From NCBI RefSeq assembly GCF_014174215.1, contig NZ_JABEQL010000001.1, positions 186,001 to 250,000 on the forward strand: DNA of 64,000 bases, read 5' to 3'. A program made the position numbers and the translations under genes. The DNA comes from Gluconacetobacter tumulicola. GTDB taxonomy: Bacteria; Pseudomonadota; Alphaproteobacteria; Acetobacterales; Acetobacteraceae. The notes beneath the pieces were generated by a model. It saw nothing but the letters and a program-made list of their open reading frames with translations. It had not been told where the DNA came from and searched no databases. This document shows positions 45,039 to 52,974 of the stretch, one piece after another (positions within the stretch are counted from its first letter, which is position 1; each line of letters opens with the position of its first letter).

Positions 45039-45905
45039 ATGTCCCTGCCCCAGCCCCCCGGCCCCGGGCTCTCGTTCGAATTCTTCCCGCCCAAGACGCC
45101 GAAGATGGCCGAGGCGCTGCGGCAGACCGCATCGGTCCTGGCCCCGCTCGGCCCGCGCTTCATCTCCGTCACCTACGGCGCCGGCGGCTCGACCCGCGAC
45201 CGCACGCTGCAGACGGTCGCCGAACTGGTGCGCGAGACCAACGTGCCGGTCGCGGGCCACCTGACCTGCGTCGACGCCACCCGCGCCGAGGTCGACGCCG
45301 TCGCCCGCGCCTATTGGGACGCAGGCGTGCGCCATATCGTGGCCCTGCGGGGCGACCCGTCCGAACCCGGCGCCCCCTTCGTCGCCCATCCCGACGGCTA
45401 TGCCGGGGCGGTGGAACTGGTCGCGGGCCTGCGTCGCATCGCGCCGTTCGAAATCTCGGTCGCCGCCTATCCGGAAACCCACCCCGCCGCCATCAGCCCG
45501 GCCGCCGATCTGGACCATCTCAAGGCCAAGATCGACGCCGGCGCCACCCGCGCCCTCACCCAGTTCTTCTTCGAGGCCGAAACCTTCCTGCGCTTCCGCG
45601 ACCGTGCCACGGCCGCCGGCATCACGACCGAGATCGTGCCGGGCATCCTGCCGGTCGCCAACATCGCCCAGGCCTATCGCTTCGCCGAGATGTGCGGCGC
45701 CCACGTGCCCGACTGGATGCGCCGCCTGTTCGACGGGCTGGACGACCATCCCGGCGCGCGCGCCATGGTCACCACCGCCGTCACGGCGGAACTGTGCCGC
45801 CAATTGCGCGATCACGGCGTGACCGACCTGCATGTCTACACGCTGAACCGCCCCGACGCCGCACTGGCCCTGCATCGCCTGCTGCATTCCGGCGGCACGT
45901 CCTGA
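45039..45905 (+). CDS. metF: 5,10-methylenetetrahydrofolate reductase
   Basis: A 288-residue flavoprotein starting MSLPQPPGPGLSFEFFPPKT. The catalytic and FAD segments are SFEFFPPKTPKM, FISVTYGAGGSTRDRTL, HLTCVDATRAEVD, IVALRGDPSEPG, AAYPETHP and QFFFEAETFLRF. It makes 5-methyl-THF, the methyl donor for MetE and MetH. It has an AAGGAA ribosome binding site and follows the SahR-like gene by 40 bases, giving a regulator-target operon. Confidence 0.95.
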   Translation: MSLPQPPGPGLSFEFFPPKTPKMAEALRQTASVLAPLGPRFISVTYGAGGSTRDRTLQTVAELVRETNVPVAGHLTCVDATRAEVDAVARAYWDAGVRHIVALRGDPSEPGAPFVAHPDGYAGAVELVAGLRRIAPFEISVAAYPETHPAAISPAADLDHLKAKIDAGATRALTQFFFEAETFLRFRDRATAAGITTEIVPGILPVANIAQAYRFAEMCGAHVPDWMRRLFDGLDDHPGARAMVTTAVTAELCRQLRDHGVTDLHVYTLNRPDAALALHRLLHSGGTS

Positions 45906-45934
45906 CAGGCGGCGCGCACCTTCTCCTTGCTTGT

Positions 45935-45950
45935 TTTATGATATCATAAA
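45935..45950. promoter_or_regulatory. GATATC-centred palindrome upstream of the SPFH gene
   Basis: TTTATGATATCATAAA is a perfect 16-bp palindrome, 32 bases before the SPFH start and 30 after the metF stop. It shares the GATATCAT core with the two methionine operators but its outer arms differ, so it may be the site of the ribbon-helix-helix protein encoded downstream or a diverged SahR-like site. Confidence 0.55.
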
Positions 45951-45981
45951 TATATAAGATAAGAAGCAGGGAGCAGCGCGC

Positions 45982-46917
45982 ATGGGAACGCAGGAAATCA
46001 AGGCACGGGCCATTTCGGGTTTCGCAGGGATCGGCATCGTCATGCTGCTGGTCCTGGCAGGATTGTTCAGCGCACTGTCCGCCGGATTCGTCCCCGGCGA
46101 CATGGCGAAAGCTTCGTGCGGGGTCGCCGCAGTCCTGTGCGGCATCGCGGCCATGGTCCTGCTGCGGGGTCTCCTCACCCTGCAACCCAACGAATCCGTG
46201 GTGCTGACCTTCCTCGGAAAATATTCGGGCACGTTGAGCCAGGACGGCTTCTGGCTCGTGAATCCCTTCGCCGCCCGCAAGCGGCTCACCCGCAGGCTGG
46301 TCACGCAGGAAATCGGCCCGCTGAAGGTCAATGACGCAGCCGGCAACCCGGTCGAGATCGGCATGGTCCTGACATGGCGCGTGGCAGAAGCCGCACGCGC
46401 GGTCTTCGACGTGGAGAATTATCAGGCCTATGTCACCGCCCAGGGCGAAACCGCCCTGCGCAGCCTGGCCAGCCGCCACCCCTATGACGAAGAGGAATAT
46501 CGGCAGGCGCTGGCCACACAGCAGGCCGGGGAGACGATCCGCCAGGATGGCGGCGTGCTGTCCCTGCGCGACGGCGGAGACCGGCTGACGGCCACCCTGG
46601 CCGCCGACCTTCGGGAACGGATGGAACTGGCCGGCCTGGTGGTGAAGGAGGCCCGCCTTTCGCACCTGGCCTATGCACCCGAAATCGCGGCGACCATGCT
46701 GCGCAAACAGGCGGCCAGCGCCGTCATCGCCGCCCGGCGCACCATCACCTCCGGCGCCGTTTCCATCGTCGAACAGGCCCTGAACGAACTCGAAGACCGC
46801 CTGGGCGGCGTCCTGGACGCCGAGCGCAAGGCCGCGATGATTTCCAACCTGCTGGTCGTCCTGGTCGGCGATCGCGACGTGACGCCGGTGGTCAACACGG
46901 GCACGCTCTATTCGTGA
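45982..46917 (+). CDS. SPFH (stomatin/prohibitin-like) domain membrane protein
   Basis: A 311-residue protein. Two membrane segments (GFAGIGIVMLLVLAGLFSAL and ASCGVAAVLCGIAAMVLLRG) precede an SPFH domain (NESVVLTFLGKYSGTLSQDG, then VNDAAGNPVEIGMVLTWRV) and a helical tail ending TPVVNTGTLYS. SPFH proteins form membrane rings or organise microdomains and often support proteases. The stop overlaps the start of a 69-residue ribbon-helix-helix protein by 4 bases, a pairing suggestive of a conserved two-gene unit of unknown role. Confidence 0.88.
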   Translation: MGTQEIKARAISGFAGIGIVMLLVLAGLFSALSAGFVPGDMAKASCGVAAVLCGIAAMVLLRGLLTLQPNESVVLTFLGKYSGTLSQDGFWLVNPFAARKRLTRRLVTQEIGPLKVNDAAGNPVEIGMVLTWRVAEAARAVFDVENYQAYVTAQGETALRSLASRHPYDEEEYRQALATQQAGETIRQDGGVLSLRDGGDRLTATLAADLRERMELAGLVVKEARLSHLAYAPEIAATMLRKQAASAVIAARRTITSGAVSIVEQALNELEDRLGGVLDAERKAAMISNLLVVLVGDRDVTPVVNTGTLYS

Positions 46918-47123
46918 CCCACGAGAGAAGCAGGGGAAGGCCGCGCGGACCGGACAAGGCGGCCTTCGCCCTGCGTCTCGACCCGGCCCTGCTGGCGGCC
47001 ATCAGACGCTGCGCGGACGCCGAACTGCGCAGCGCAAACGCACAGATCGAGATCCTCCTGCGCGAGGCCCTGACCAGGCGCGGCATCCGTGTGAATGAAG
47101 ACCGGCAGGACGACGCGACCTGA
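46914..47123 (+). CDS. Small ribbon-helix-helix (Arc-like) protein
   Basis: A 69-residue protein from a GTG start that overlaps the SPFH stop (GTGA). RGPDKAAFALRLDPALLAAI followed by RRCADAELRSANAQIEILLREAL is the beta-strand, helix, helix layout of Arc/CopG/HicB-antitoxin proteins. It may bind the palindrome at 45935-45950 as an autoregulator of the pair. No toxin-like protein is adjacent; the SPFH protein takes that position. Confidence 0.75.
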   Translation: MTHERSRGRPRGPDKAAFALRLDPALLAAIRRCADAELRSANAQIEILLREALTRRGIRVNEDRQDDAT

Positions 47124-47251
47124 CCTGAAATTGCGTCTCGGGCCGCGTAACCGCCGAACATCAGGGGAAAAATTACGGCCGACCGGCAACCGGACCGAAA
47201 GCCGCGCGATTGGGTACCTCGCCACCTCGTTCCTCCTGCAAGGCGTCTTCC

Positions 47252-47446
47252 ATGACCGACGTTCCATTGCCGCGCCACCCGCTCCGTCTTTCCGCCGCCC
47301 TGTGCCTGATCCTTCTCCCGCTGGCCGCATGCAGTTCAGCCAGCGGCGACGGCGACGACCACCCGCCCCGCGACCACAAGGTCATCGTCGTACCGCGCGG
47401 CACGGACGTGGTCTGCCCCGACGGCAACCACCCACCCTGCCCCTGA
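47252..47446 (+). CDS. Small predicted lipoprotein
   Basis: A 64-residue protein. SAALCLILLPLAACSSASGD carries a lipobox (LAAC), followed by a short acidic and His-rich tail ending with two cysteines. It is probably anchored in the outer membrane and has no recognised domain. The stop codon lies inside the left inverted repeat of the MITE-like element at 47443-47614. The start at 47252 was chosen because it places the lipobox correctly. Confidence 0.6.
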   Translation: MTDVPLPRHPLRLSAALCLILLPLAACSSASGDGDDHPPRDHKVIVVPRGTDVVCPDGNHPPCP

Positions 47447-47614
47447 GAGCCTGACCAAAAATGCACGCTGGCGGCGATCCGACGCGCGTTTCCTGCGCTT
47501 CGGTGCTCATGGCCATCAAGGCCACCCCGCTCCGATGCTCGGAAACACACGCCGGGCGCGGCCCGTCCCGGGCCGCTCTCGCTCACCAGCCCGCATTTTC
47601 GGTCAGGCTCTGAG
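47443..47614. mobile_element. MITE-like element with 22-bp inverted repeats
   Basis: 172 bases bounded by near-perfect 22-bp terminal inverted repeats (20 of 22 match): CTGAGAGCCTGACCAAAAAT at the left end and the complement of CTCAGAGCCTGACCGAAAAT at the right. It encodes no protein. A decayed partial copy is visible at 57884-57946. It sits between the lipoprotein and the DUF2459 gene. Confidence 0.75.
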
Positions 47615-47619
47615 ATCCC

Positions 47620-48333
47620 TCACGGCGCTGCCTTGCGACACAACATCGCCGCCGCACGCGCGCCGCGCGCCATGACCTGGCCGGCGAACACCACACCGTC
47701 GGCCGAGACCGGCAGCCCCGCCTGCCGCAGCGCCTGCACCACCCATCCGTTGCAGGTATGGAACAGCGTGTAACGGCTGCGCGCCGCATAGAACAGGCTT
47801 TCCGGCCCATGACCGGCCGCAACGAGCCGTGGCCGGCCATCACGGCCCGTCTCCAGGTCACCCCCGATAAAGTACGACAGACGACCCATCCCCTCACGGC
47901 TCACCGGCAGTACCACCACGGCACCCGGGTCATAGGCCAGGTCAGGCGTGGTGGTCATGGCAAAGACCTGCACCACCGCCGGACCGGGAAAAGGCCCGAT
48001 CAGATACTCTTCCAGACTGCTCGCCGGGGCGGTGAAGAACGTCTTCTTGCCATAGCCGAACAGAATGGTCCGCGCGCCGGGGAAGATCTCCCGATAAACC
48101 GCCAGTTTCCCCGACAGCGCCGCCACCGGCACCCCGATTTCAGTATGCCACCCCCGATCGACCAGATAGACCGAATTCAGCTCCCCGGGCCGGCAGGCCG
48201 ACGGCCCGCTCCCGCCGGCACAGCAGGCCAGCAGACCCCCCATGGCGGCCAGCAGCAGAAATCGCGACAGTCCCTCCAGCACATTCCCTGCGCGGCAGCA
48301 CATGCAGAACCTCGTCACAACCGCCACGAACAT
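47620..48333 (-). CDS. DUF2459 (TIGR02117-like) lipoprotein
   Basis: A 237-residue protein with a hydrophobic N-terminus (FLLLAAMGGLLACCAGG) whose LACC forms a lipobox. The body has VYLVDRGWHTEIGVP and LFGYGKKTFFTAPASSLEEY, then LFHTCNGWVVQALRQAGLPV, which match the DUF2459 family. Its role is unknown; in some genera it lies beside PHB/urease-type genes. Start 48333 or 48303; the first was used. Its 3' end lies 6 bases from the MITE-like element. Confidence 0.75.
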   Translation of the reverse strand: MFVAVVTRFCMCCRAGNVLEGLSRFLLLAAMGGLLACCAGGSGPSACRPGELNSVYLVDRGWHTEIGVPVAALSGKLAVYREIFPGARTILFGYGKKTFFTAPASSLEEYLIGPFPGPAVVQVFAMTTTPDLAYDPGAVVVLPVSREGMGRLSYFIGGDLETGRDGRPRLVAAGHGPESLFYAARSRYTLFHTCNGWVVQALRQAGLPVSADGVVFAGQVMARGARAAAMLCRKAAP

Positions 48334-48394
48334 CGGGCATGTCAGACGATAGGGAAGCTGCCAGCCATCTTCCAGTCGATCGACGCCCCGGTCG

Positions 48395-49582
48395 TCAGGG
48401 CAGCTCCACCGCGATCGCAATCGCCTCGCCACCGCCGATGCAGGCAGCCGCCACCCCGCGCCGCAATCCCCGCGCGCGCAATGCATGCAGCAGGGTCGTC
48501 ACCAGCCGCGCCCCCGTCGCCCCGATCGGATGCCCCAGCGCGCAGGCACCCCCATTCACGTTCAATCTGTCCGACGGAATGTCCAGATCGCGTTGCGCCA
48601 CCATGGCCGTGACCGCGAAAGCCTCGTTGATCTCGAACAGATCGACATCGCCCACGCGCCACCCCGCCCGATCCAGCAGCTTGCGGATGGCGGGCACCGG
48701 CGCCTGCGTGAAATCGCGCGGCGCCTGCGAATGAACCGCCAGCGCCCGGATGGCGGCAAATACCGGCAATCCCTGCCGTTCGGCCCAGGACCGGCGCGCC
48801 AGGACCACCGCCGCCGCACCATCGGCAATGCCCGACGAACTGGCCGCCGTGATCGTGCCATCCCTGCCAAAGGCCGGACGCAGCGTCGGGATCTTGTCCG
48901 GCTGCGCCTTGAGGGGATTCTCGTCCTGCGTGACCTCCACCGCTCCCTTGCGGGTCCTGACGGAAACGGGCGAAATCTCGGCCGCGAAGGCCCCGCCTTC
49001 CACCGCGACACGGGCACGCGCCAGCGTCATCGCGGCATACTCATCCTGCTCCAACCGGCTGAAATCATAATCGCGCGCGGTCTGTTCCGCGAAATGCCCC
49101 ATCAATTGCCCGGGTTCGTACGCATCCTCCAGCCCGTCGTGGAACATATGGTCGATCATCTGGCCGTGCCCCAGACGATAGCCCTGCCGCGCCCTGGTCA
49201 GCAGGTAGGGCGCGTTCGACATCGACTCCAGGCCGCCGGCCACGACCGCCTGGGCCGATCCCGCCTTCAGCGCATCGTGCCCCATCGCGATCGCCATCAT
49301 CCCCGATCCGCACAGCTTGTTGACGGTCGCCGTCGCGGCGCCAAACGGCAGGCCCGCGCCATGCGCGGCCTGCCGCGCGGGGTTCTGCCCCAGCCCGGCA
49401 CTCAACACGCACCCCATCAGCACCGTATCGACGGAATCAGGCGCCAGACCGCTCCGCTCCAGCGCCCCCCGGATCGCCACGGCCCCCAGTTCGGTCGCCG
49501 GCACATCCGACAGCACGCCCTGGAACCAGCCGACCGGCGTACGGGCCGCCGAAACAATGACGACAGGATCATCCATGTTCAT
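48395..49582 (-). CDS. Acetyl-CoA acetyltransferase (thiolase)
   Basis: A 395-residue thiolase. The active-site Cys is in VNKLCGSGMMAIAMG (near residue 89), the catalytic His in NGGACALGHPIGATGARL and the second Cys in AACIGGGEAIAI. It condenses two acetyl-CoA to acetoacetyl-CoA, or runs in the degradative direction. An AAGGG ribosome binding site is 9 bases before the ATG at 49582. A TetR-type gene is divergent and a palindrome lies between them. Confidence 0.92.
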   Translation of the reverse strand: MNMDDPVVIVSAARTPVGWFQGVLSDVPATELGAVAIRGALERSGLAPDSVDTVLMGCVLSAGLGQNPARQAAHGAGLPFGAATATVNKLCGSGMMAIAMGHDALKAGSAQAVVAGGLESMSNAPYLLTRARQGYRLGHGQMIDHMFHDGLEDAYEPGQLMGHFAEQTARDYDFSRLEQDEYAAMTLARARVAVEGGAFAAEISPVSVRTRKGAVEVTQDENPLKAQPDKIPTLRPAFGRDGTITAASSSGIADGAAAVVLARRSWAERQGLPVFAAIRALAVHSQAPRDFTQAPVPAIRKLLDRAGWRVGDVDLFEINEAFAVTAMVAQRDLDIPSDRLNVNGGACALGHPIGATGARLVTTLLHALRARGLRRGVAAACIGGGEAIAIAVELP

Positions 49583-49621
49583 GATGTCGCACCCTTCATT
49601 CGCACGACGGCCCAAATATGC

Positions 49622-49635
49622 CTAACATTTGTTAG
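49622..49635. promoter_or_regulatory. Palindrome upstream of the thiolase gene
   Basis: CTAACATTTGTTAG is an inverted repeat with 6-bp arms (CTAACA/TGTTAG) and a 2-bp centre, 40 bases before the thiolase ATG. It is placed where a TetR repressor would block the promoter. The divergent TetR gene begins 186 bases away. Confidence 0.5.
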
Positions 49636-49821
49636 TTAACTTTCTATGGCGCGCGCCCACCCCTGTCGAGGCCGAAAACAGCCCCGCCTCATCACACATG
49701 ATTGAGCGCCGCCCCGCCGCCCGCACGCATTTCCGGGACAGACCGCGCATCAGGCCATGGAACATGAACCGGCCATGCATTAAGAATTATCTGGAATCAG
49801 GTAGCAGGAGCACAGGACGGC

Positions 49822-50574
49822 GTGAGCGCGAGGCAAAGACAGAAGACCACCGGTCCCGGCAGGACGCATGATGAGCCCCCGGCCCGCCCGGTCAGGCGTG
49901 GCCGCGCACAGGCAGTCTCAGCGGCCGAAGCCGCCCCCAACCTGGAACGCCGCCAGGAAATTCTGGAAATCGCGGCCAAGCTGTTCGCCGAATATGGCTA
50001 CAAGGCGACCTCGATCCGCGAGATCGCCGAGCGGGCGGGCATGATGGGCGGGTCCCTGTACTACCATATCCGCTCGAAAGAGGCGCTGTTCATCGAAATC
50101 CACGACCGGGCGCTGGACGCGGCGGCGCGGCGCATACGCGCCGCCATGGCACCGCATACCGCACCATGGGCACGGCTCGAGGCCGCGTGTACCGAGATGC
50201 TGGAAATCCAGCTCAATCCCGAATCCCTCACGCTGCCGATCATGAACAATTTCCGCTCGGTGCCCGAGGAGGTGAAAGCCATCCTCGTCAGGAAGCGCGA
50301 CGAGTTCGAGACCATCTTCCGCACGATCGTCGACGCCCTCCCCCTGCCGCCCGGGCTGGACCGCCAGATCTATCGCATCCTGCTGCTGCGCCTGCTCAAC
50401 ACGGCGGATACCTGGTATCACGAGGGCCGCCTCTCCCCCGCCGAGATCGCAGCCCAGATCCTCACGATCTTCCGCCACGAAGCCTCCGCCACCCGTGCGA
50501 AGAGCGAAAAGAAAAGCGGAACGAAGGCCGCCCCAAAGACACAAGCGCCCCGCAAGCGCCGCGTGGCGGCATAA
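49822..50574 (+). CDS. TetR-family regulator
   Basis: A 250-residue protein starting with GTG. The helix-turn-helix lies around residues 45-85 (ILEIAAKLFAEYGYKATSIR then EIAERAGMMGGSLYYHIRSK). The C-terminal domain (about 95-215) is the ligand-binding region of AcrR/FabR-like regulators. A basic tail (KRRVAA) ends the protein. It is divergent from the thiolase gene, so it may control fatty acid or CoA metabolism, but the ligand is unknown. Confidence 0.88.
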   Translation: MSARQRQKTTGPGRTHDEPPARPVRRGRAQAVSAAEAAPNLERRQEILEIAAKLFAEYGYKATSIREIAERAGMMGGSLYYHIRSKEALFIEIHDRALDAAARRIRAAMAPHTAPWARLEAACTEMLEIQLNPESLTLPIMNNFRSVPEEVKAILVRKRDEFETIFRTIVDALPLPPGLDRQIYRILLLRLLNTADTWYHEGRLSPAEIAAQILTIFRHEASATRAKSEKKSGTKAAPKTQAPRKRRVAA

Positions 50575-50588
50575 GCCGAGCCCTCTGG

Positions 50589-51371
50589 TCAGCCGCCCCC
50601 CAGCCGGCACGACAGGTCGGCGGCGGCCTCGACCAGGGCGTCCCCCAGCGTGGCGATCATATCCGGCGTCGCCTCGCTGCGCGTCAGCGACAGCGCCAGA
50701 GCGGCCACGGCCTGGCCGGTATGGTCGCCCACCGTCGCCCCCAGGCAGAACAACCCCTCGCGGATCTGCCCGTCATCAATCGAAAAACCCCGCTGCCGCG
50801 TCTCCACAAGCTCCCGCCGAAGATCGGACAGTGAGGCGACGCTGTAGCGCGTCAGCGGCGCCGGAAATCCCTGCCCGAACAGCGCCTCCAGCGCCCCATC
50901 GGGCCGGGCGGCCAGCAGCGCCTTGCCCGTGGCGGTAAAGGGGGCGGGCAGTCGCATGCCGATACGAAAGGCCACATCCAGCGGCCGATTGGCATCCGAA
51001 CAGGCGATATAAACGACCTCGCCCCCGTCCAGCACCGTCATCGTCACGGTAAACCGTTCGAAGCGCCGCGCCTCGGCGATGGACTGCCGGAAGACCGAAA
51101 CCAGATCGGTCCGGGCCAGGAAATCCCCCGCCCAGCGCAACGGATGCGGCCCCGTCCGCAGCGTGCCGTCGGCCGCACGCACCAGCAGCCCCAGTTCCTC
51201 CATCGCCTGCACCAGCCCATGTGCCGTGCTCTTGGGCAATCCCAGCGCGCGCGCCAGTCCGGAGAGCGTCGGCGCGTCACAGGAGGCCGAAATATGATCG
51301 AGAATCGCCACCGCCCGCCGCAGCGCCGGCACATGCGCCCCGCCAGACCTGATCTCATCGTGAGCCCGCAT
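50589..51371 (-). CDS. IclR-family regulator
   Basis: A 260-residue protein from an ATG preceded by GGGAGAGGGGA. The N-terminal winged helix (about 14-80) has ALRRAVAILDHISASCDAPT and LPKSTAHGLVQAMEELGLLV. The C-terminal effector domain (about 90-255) contains RLPAPFTATGKALLAA and RGFSIDDGQIREGLFCLGA, typical of IclR. It is divergent from gabD and shares a 93-base intergenic region with an IclR-type palindrome. It probably represses or activates gabD in response to a metabolite. The longer frame upstream is antisense to gabD. Confidence 0.9.
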   Translation of the reverse strand: MRAHDEIRSGGAHVPALRRAVAILDHISASCDAPTLSGLARALGLPKSTAHGLVQAMEELGLLVRAADGTLRTGPHPLRWAGDFLARTDLVSVFRQSIAEARRFERFTVTMTVLDGGEVVYIACSDANRPLDVAFRIGMRLPAPFTATGKALLAARPDGALEALFGQGFPAPLTRYSVASLSDLRRELVETRQRGFSIDDGQIREGLFCLGATVGDHTGQAVAALALSLTRSEATPDMIATLGDALVEAAADLSCRLGGG

Positions 51372-51432
51372 TCCCCTCTCCCGCCTTGACCGAAGGAGAT
51401 CAATGCCCCCACAGTTCATTATGATGACCACG

Positions 51433-51450
51433 CGTTCAATATACTGAACG
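51433..51450. promoter_or_regulatory. Putative IclR operator
   Basis: CGTTCAATATACTGAACG has 6-bp inverted arms (CGTTCA/TGAACG) around a 6-bp centre. It lies 14 bases before the gabD start and 61 bases before the iclR start, inside the 93-base divergent region. IclR proteins bind TTC/GAA-type palindromes of this size. Confidence 0.6.
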
Positions 51451-51464
51451 ATATGGAGGTAGCA

Positions 51465-52916
51465 ATGGTGACGCTGAAAGACCCGACCCTGTTGCGATCG
51501 GACTGCCTGATCGACGGAAAATGGGTGACCGCGCCCGAGCGGACATCCCCCGTGACCGACCCCGCGACCGGGCGCGTCGTCGGCCTGGTGCCCGACCTGG
51601 GCGCGGCCGAAGCCGAAGCCGCCATCGCCGCGGCCGCCCGCGCGCTGCCCGCCTGGTCGGCCCGCACCGCCAGGGATCGCGGCGCCATCCTGCGCCGCTG
51701 GTTCGACCTGGTGGTCGCCAACGCCGACGACCTGGCGGCGCTGATGACGGCCGAACAGGGCAAGCCCCTGGCCGAGGCGAAGGGCGAGGCCCTCTATGCC
51801 GCCTCGTTCCTCGAATGGTTCGCCGAGGAAGCCAAGCGCATCTACGGCGAGACGATCCCCGCCCCCACCACCGACAAGCGGCTGCTGGTCATCAGGCAGC
51901 CGGTCGGCGTGTGCGCCGCGATCACGCCATGGAACTTCCCTGCCGCCATGATCACCCGCAAGGCCGCCCCCGCGCTGGCCGCCGGCTGCACCATGATCGT
52001 CAAACCCGCCGAACAGACGCCGCTGACCGCACTGGCCCTGGCCGTGCTGGCCGAGCGGGCGGGCGTGCCCGCCGGCGTGTTCCAGGTCATCACCGGCGAC
52101 GCCCGCGCCATCGGCGGCGTGCTGACGGGGTCGGACGTGGTGCGCAAACTGTCCTTCACCGGCTCGACCGAGGTCGGACGCATCCTGATGAGCCAGTGCG
52201 CGCCCACCATCAAGAAACTCAGCCTGGAACTGGGCGGCAACGCACCGTTCATCGTTTTCGACGACGCGGATCTGGACGCGGCGATCGAAGGCGCCCTGGC
52301 CTCGAAATACCGCAATGCGGGCCAGACCTGCGTCTGCGCCAACCGGCTCTATATCCAGTCCGGCATCTATGACGCCTTCGCGGCCCGCCTGGCCGAGGCG
52401 GTGCGGGCCATGAAACTGGGCCAGGGCACCGAACCCGGCGTGACCATCGGCCCGCTGATCGATTCCGCGGCGGTCGAAAAGGTCGAATCCCACGTCGCCG
52501 ACGCGCTGGCCCACGGCGCCACCCTGCTCATCGGCGGCAGGCAGCCCCCGGCCGGCGGCAATTTCTACGAACCGACGATCCTGACCGGCGTAACCCGGAA
52601 GATGAAGGTGGCACGCGAGGAAACATTCGGCCCCGTCGCCCCCCTGTTCCGCTTCGAGACGGAGGAAGAGGTCATCGCCATGGCCAACGATACCGAGTTC
52701 GGCCTGGCAGCCTATTTCTACACCGAGAACGTCCGCCGGGTCTGGCGCGTCGCCGAGGCCCTGGAATACGGCATGGTCGGCCACAATACCGGCCTGATCT
52801 CCAACGAGGTCGCCCCCTTCGGCGGCATCAAGCAATCGGGCCTGGGCCGCGAGGGTTCACGCCACGGCATCGAGGAATATCTGGAAATCAAATATCTCTG
52901 CTCGTCCATCGGCTGA
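51465..52916 (+). CDS. gabD: NAD(P)-dependent succinate-semialdehyde dehydrogenase
   Basis: A 483-residue aldehyde dehydrogenase. ITPWNFPAAMITRKAAPALA, LSFTGSTEVGRILMSQCAPT, LSLELGGNAPFIVFDDADLD and NAGQTCVCANRLYIQ (catalytic Cys) are classic GabD blocks, and the C-terminal APFGGIKQSGLGREGSRHGI confirms it. It oxidises succinate semialdehyde to succinate. The start at 51465 follows GGAGGT; an ATG at 51453 is less well placed. A paralogue lies at 17385-18830. Adjacent to, and probably controlled by, the divergent IclR protein. Confidence 0.93.
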   Translation: MVTLKDPTLLRSDCLIDGKWVTAPERTSPVTDPATGRVVGLVPDLGAAEAEAAIAAAARALPAWSARTARDRGAILRRWFDLVVANADDLAALMTAEQGKPLAEAKGEALYAASFLEWFAEEAKRIYGETIPAPTTDKRLLVIRQPVGVCAAITPWNFPAAMITRKAAPALAAGCTMIVKPAEQTPLTALALAVLAERAGVPAGVFQVITGDARAIGGVLTGSDVVRKLSFTGSTEVGRILMSQCAPTIKKLSLELGGNAPFIVFDDADLDAAIEGALASKYRNAGQTCVCANRLYIQSGIYDAFAARLAEAVRAMKLGQGTEPGVTIGPLIDSAAVEKVESHVADALAHGATLLIGGRQPPAGGNFYEPTILTGVTRKMKVAREETFGPVAPLFRFETEEEVIAMANDTEFGLAAYFYTENVRRVWRVAEALEYGMVGHNTGLISNEVAPFGGIKQSGLGREGSRHGIEEYLEIKYLCSSIG

Positions 52917-52951
52917 CCGAACCGGCACGCGCCCGAATATCGCAGCGCAAT

Positions 52952-52974
52952 CGGGCCGGCGTCAGGCCGGCCCG
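52952..52974. terminator. Terminator between gabD and the substrate-binding protein gene
   Basis: A 9-bp stem CGGGCCGGC/GCCGGCCCG with a 5-nt loop lies between two convergent genes and overlaps the stop codon of the minus-strand gene. Confidence 0.65.

Noticed and set aside
51372-52835. Upstream extension of the IclR frame
   Set aside because: Antisense to gabD. The ATG at 51371 has a good ribosome binding site and matches the family start.
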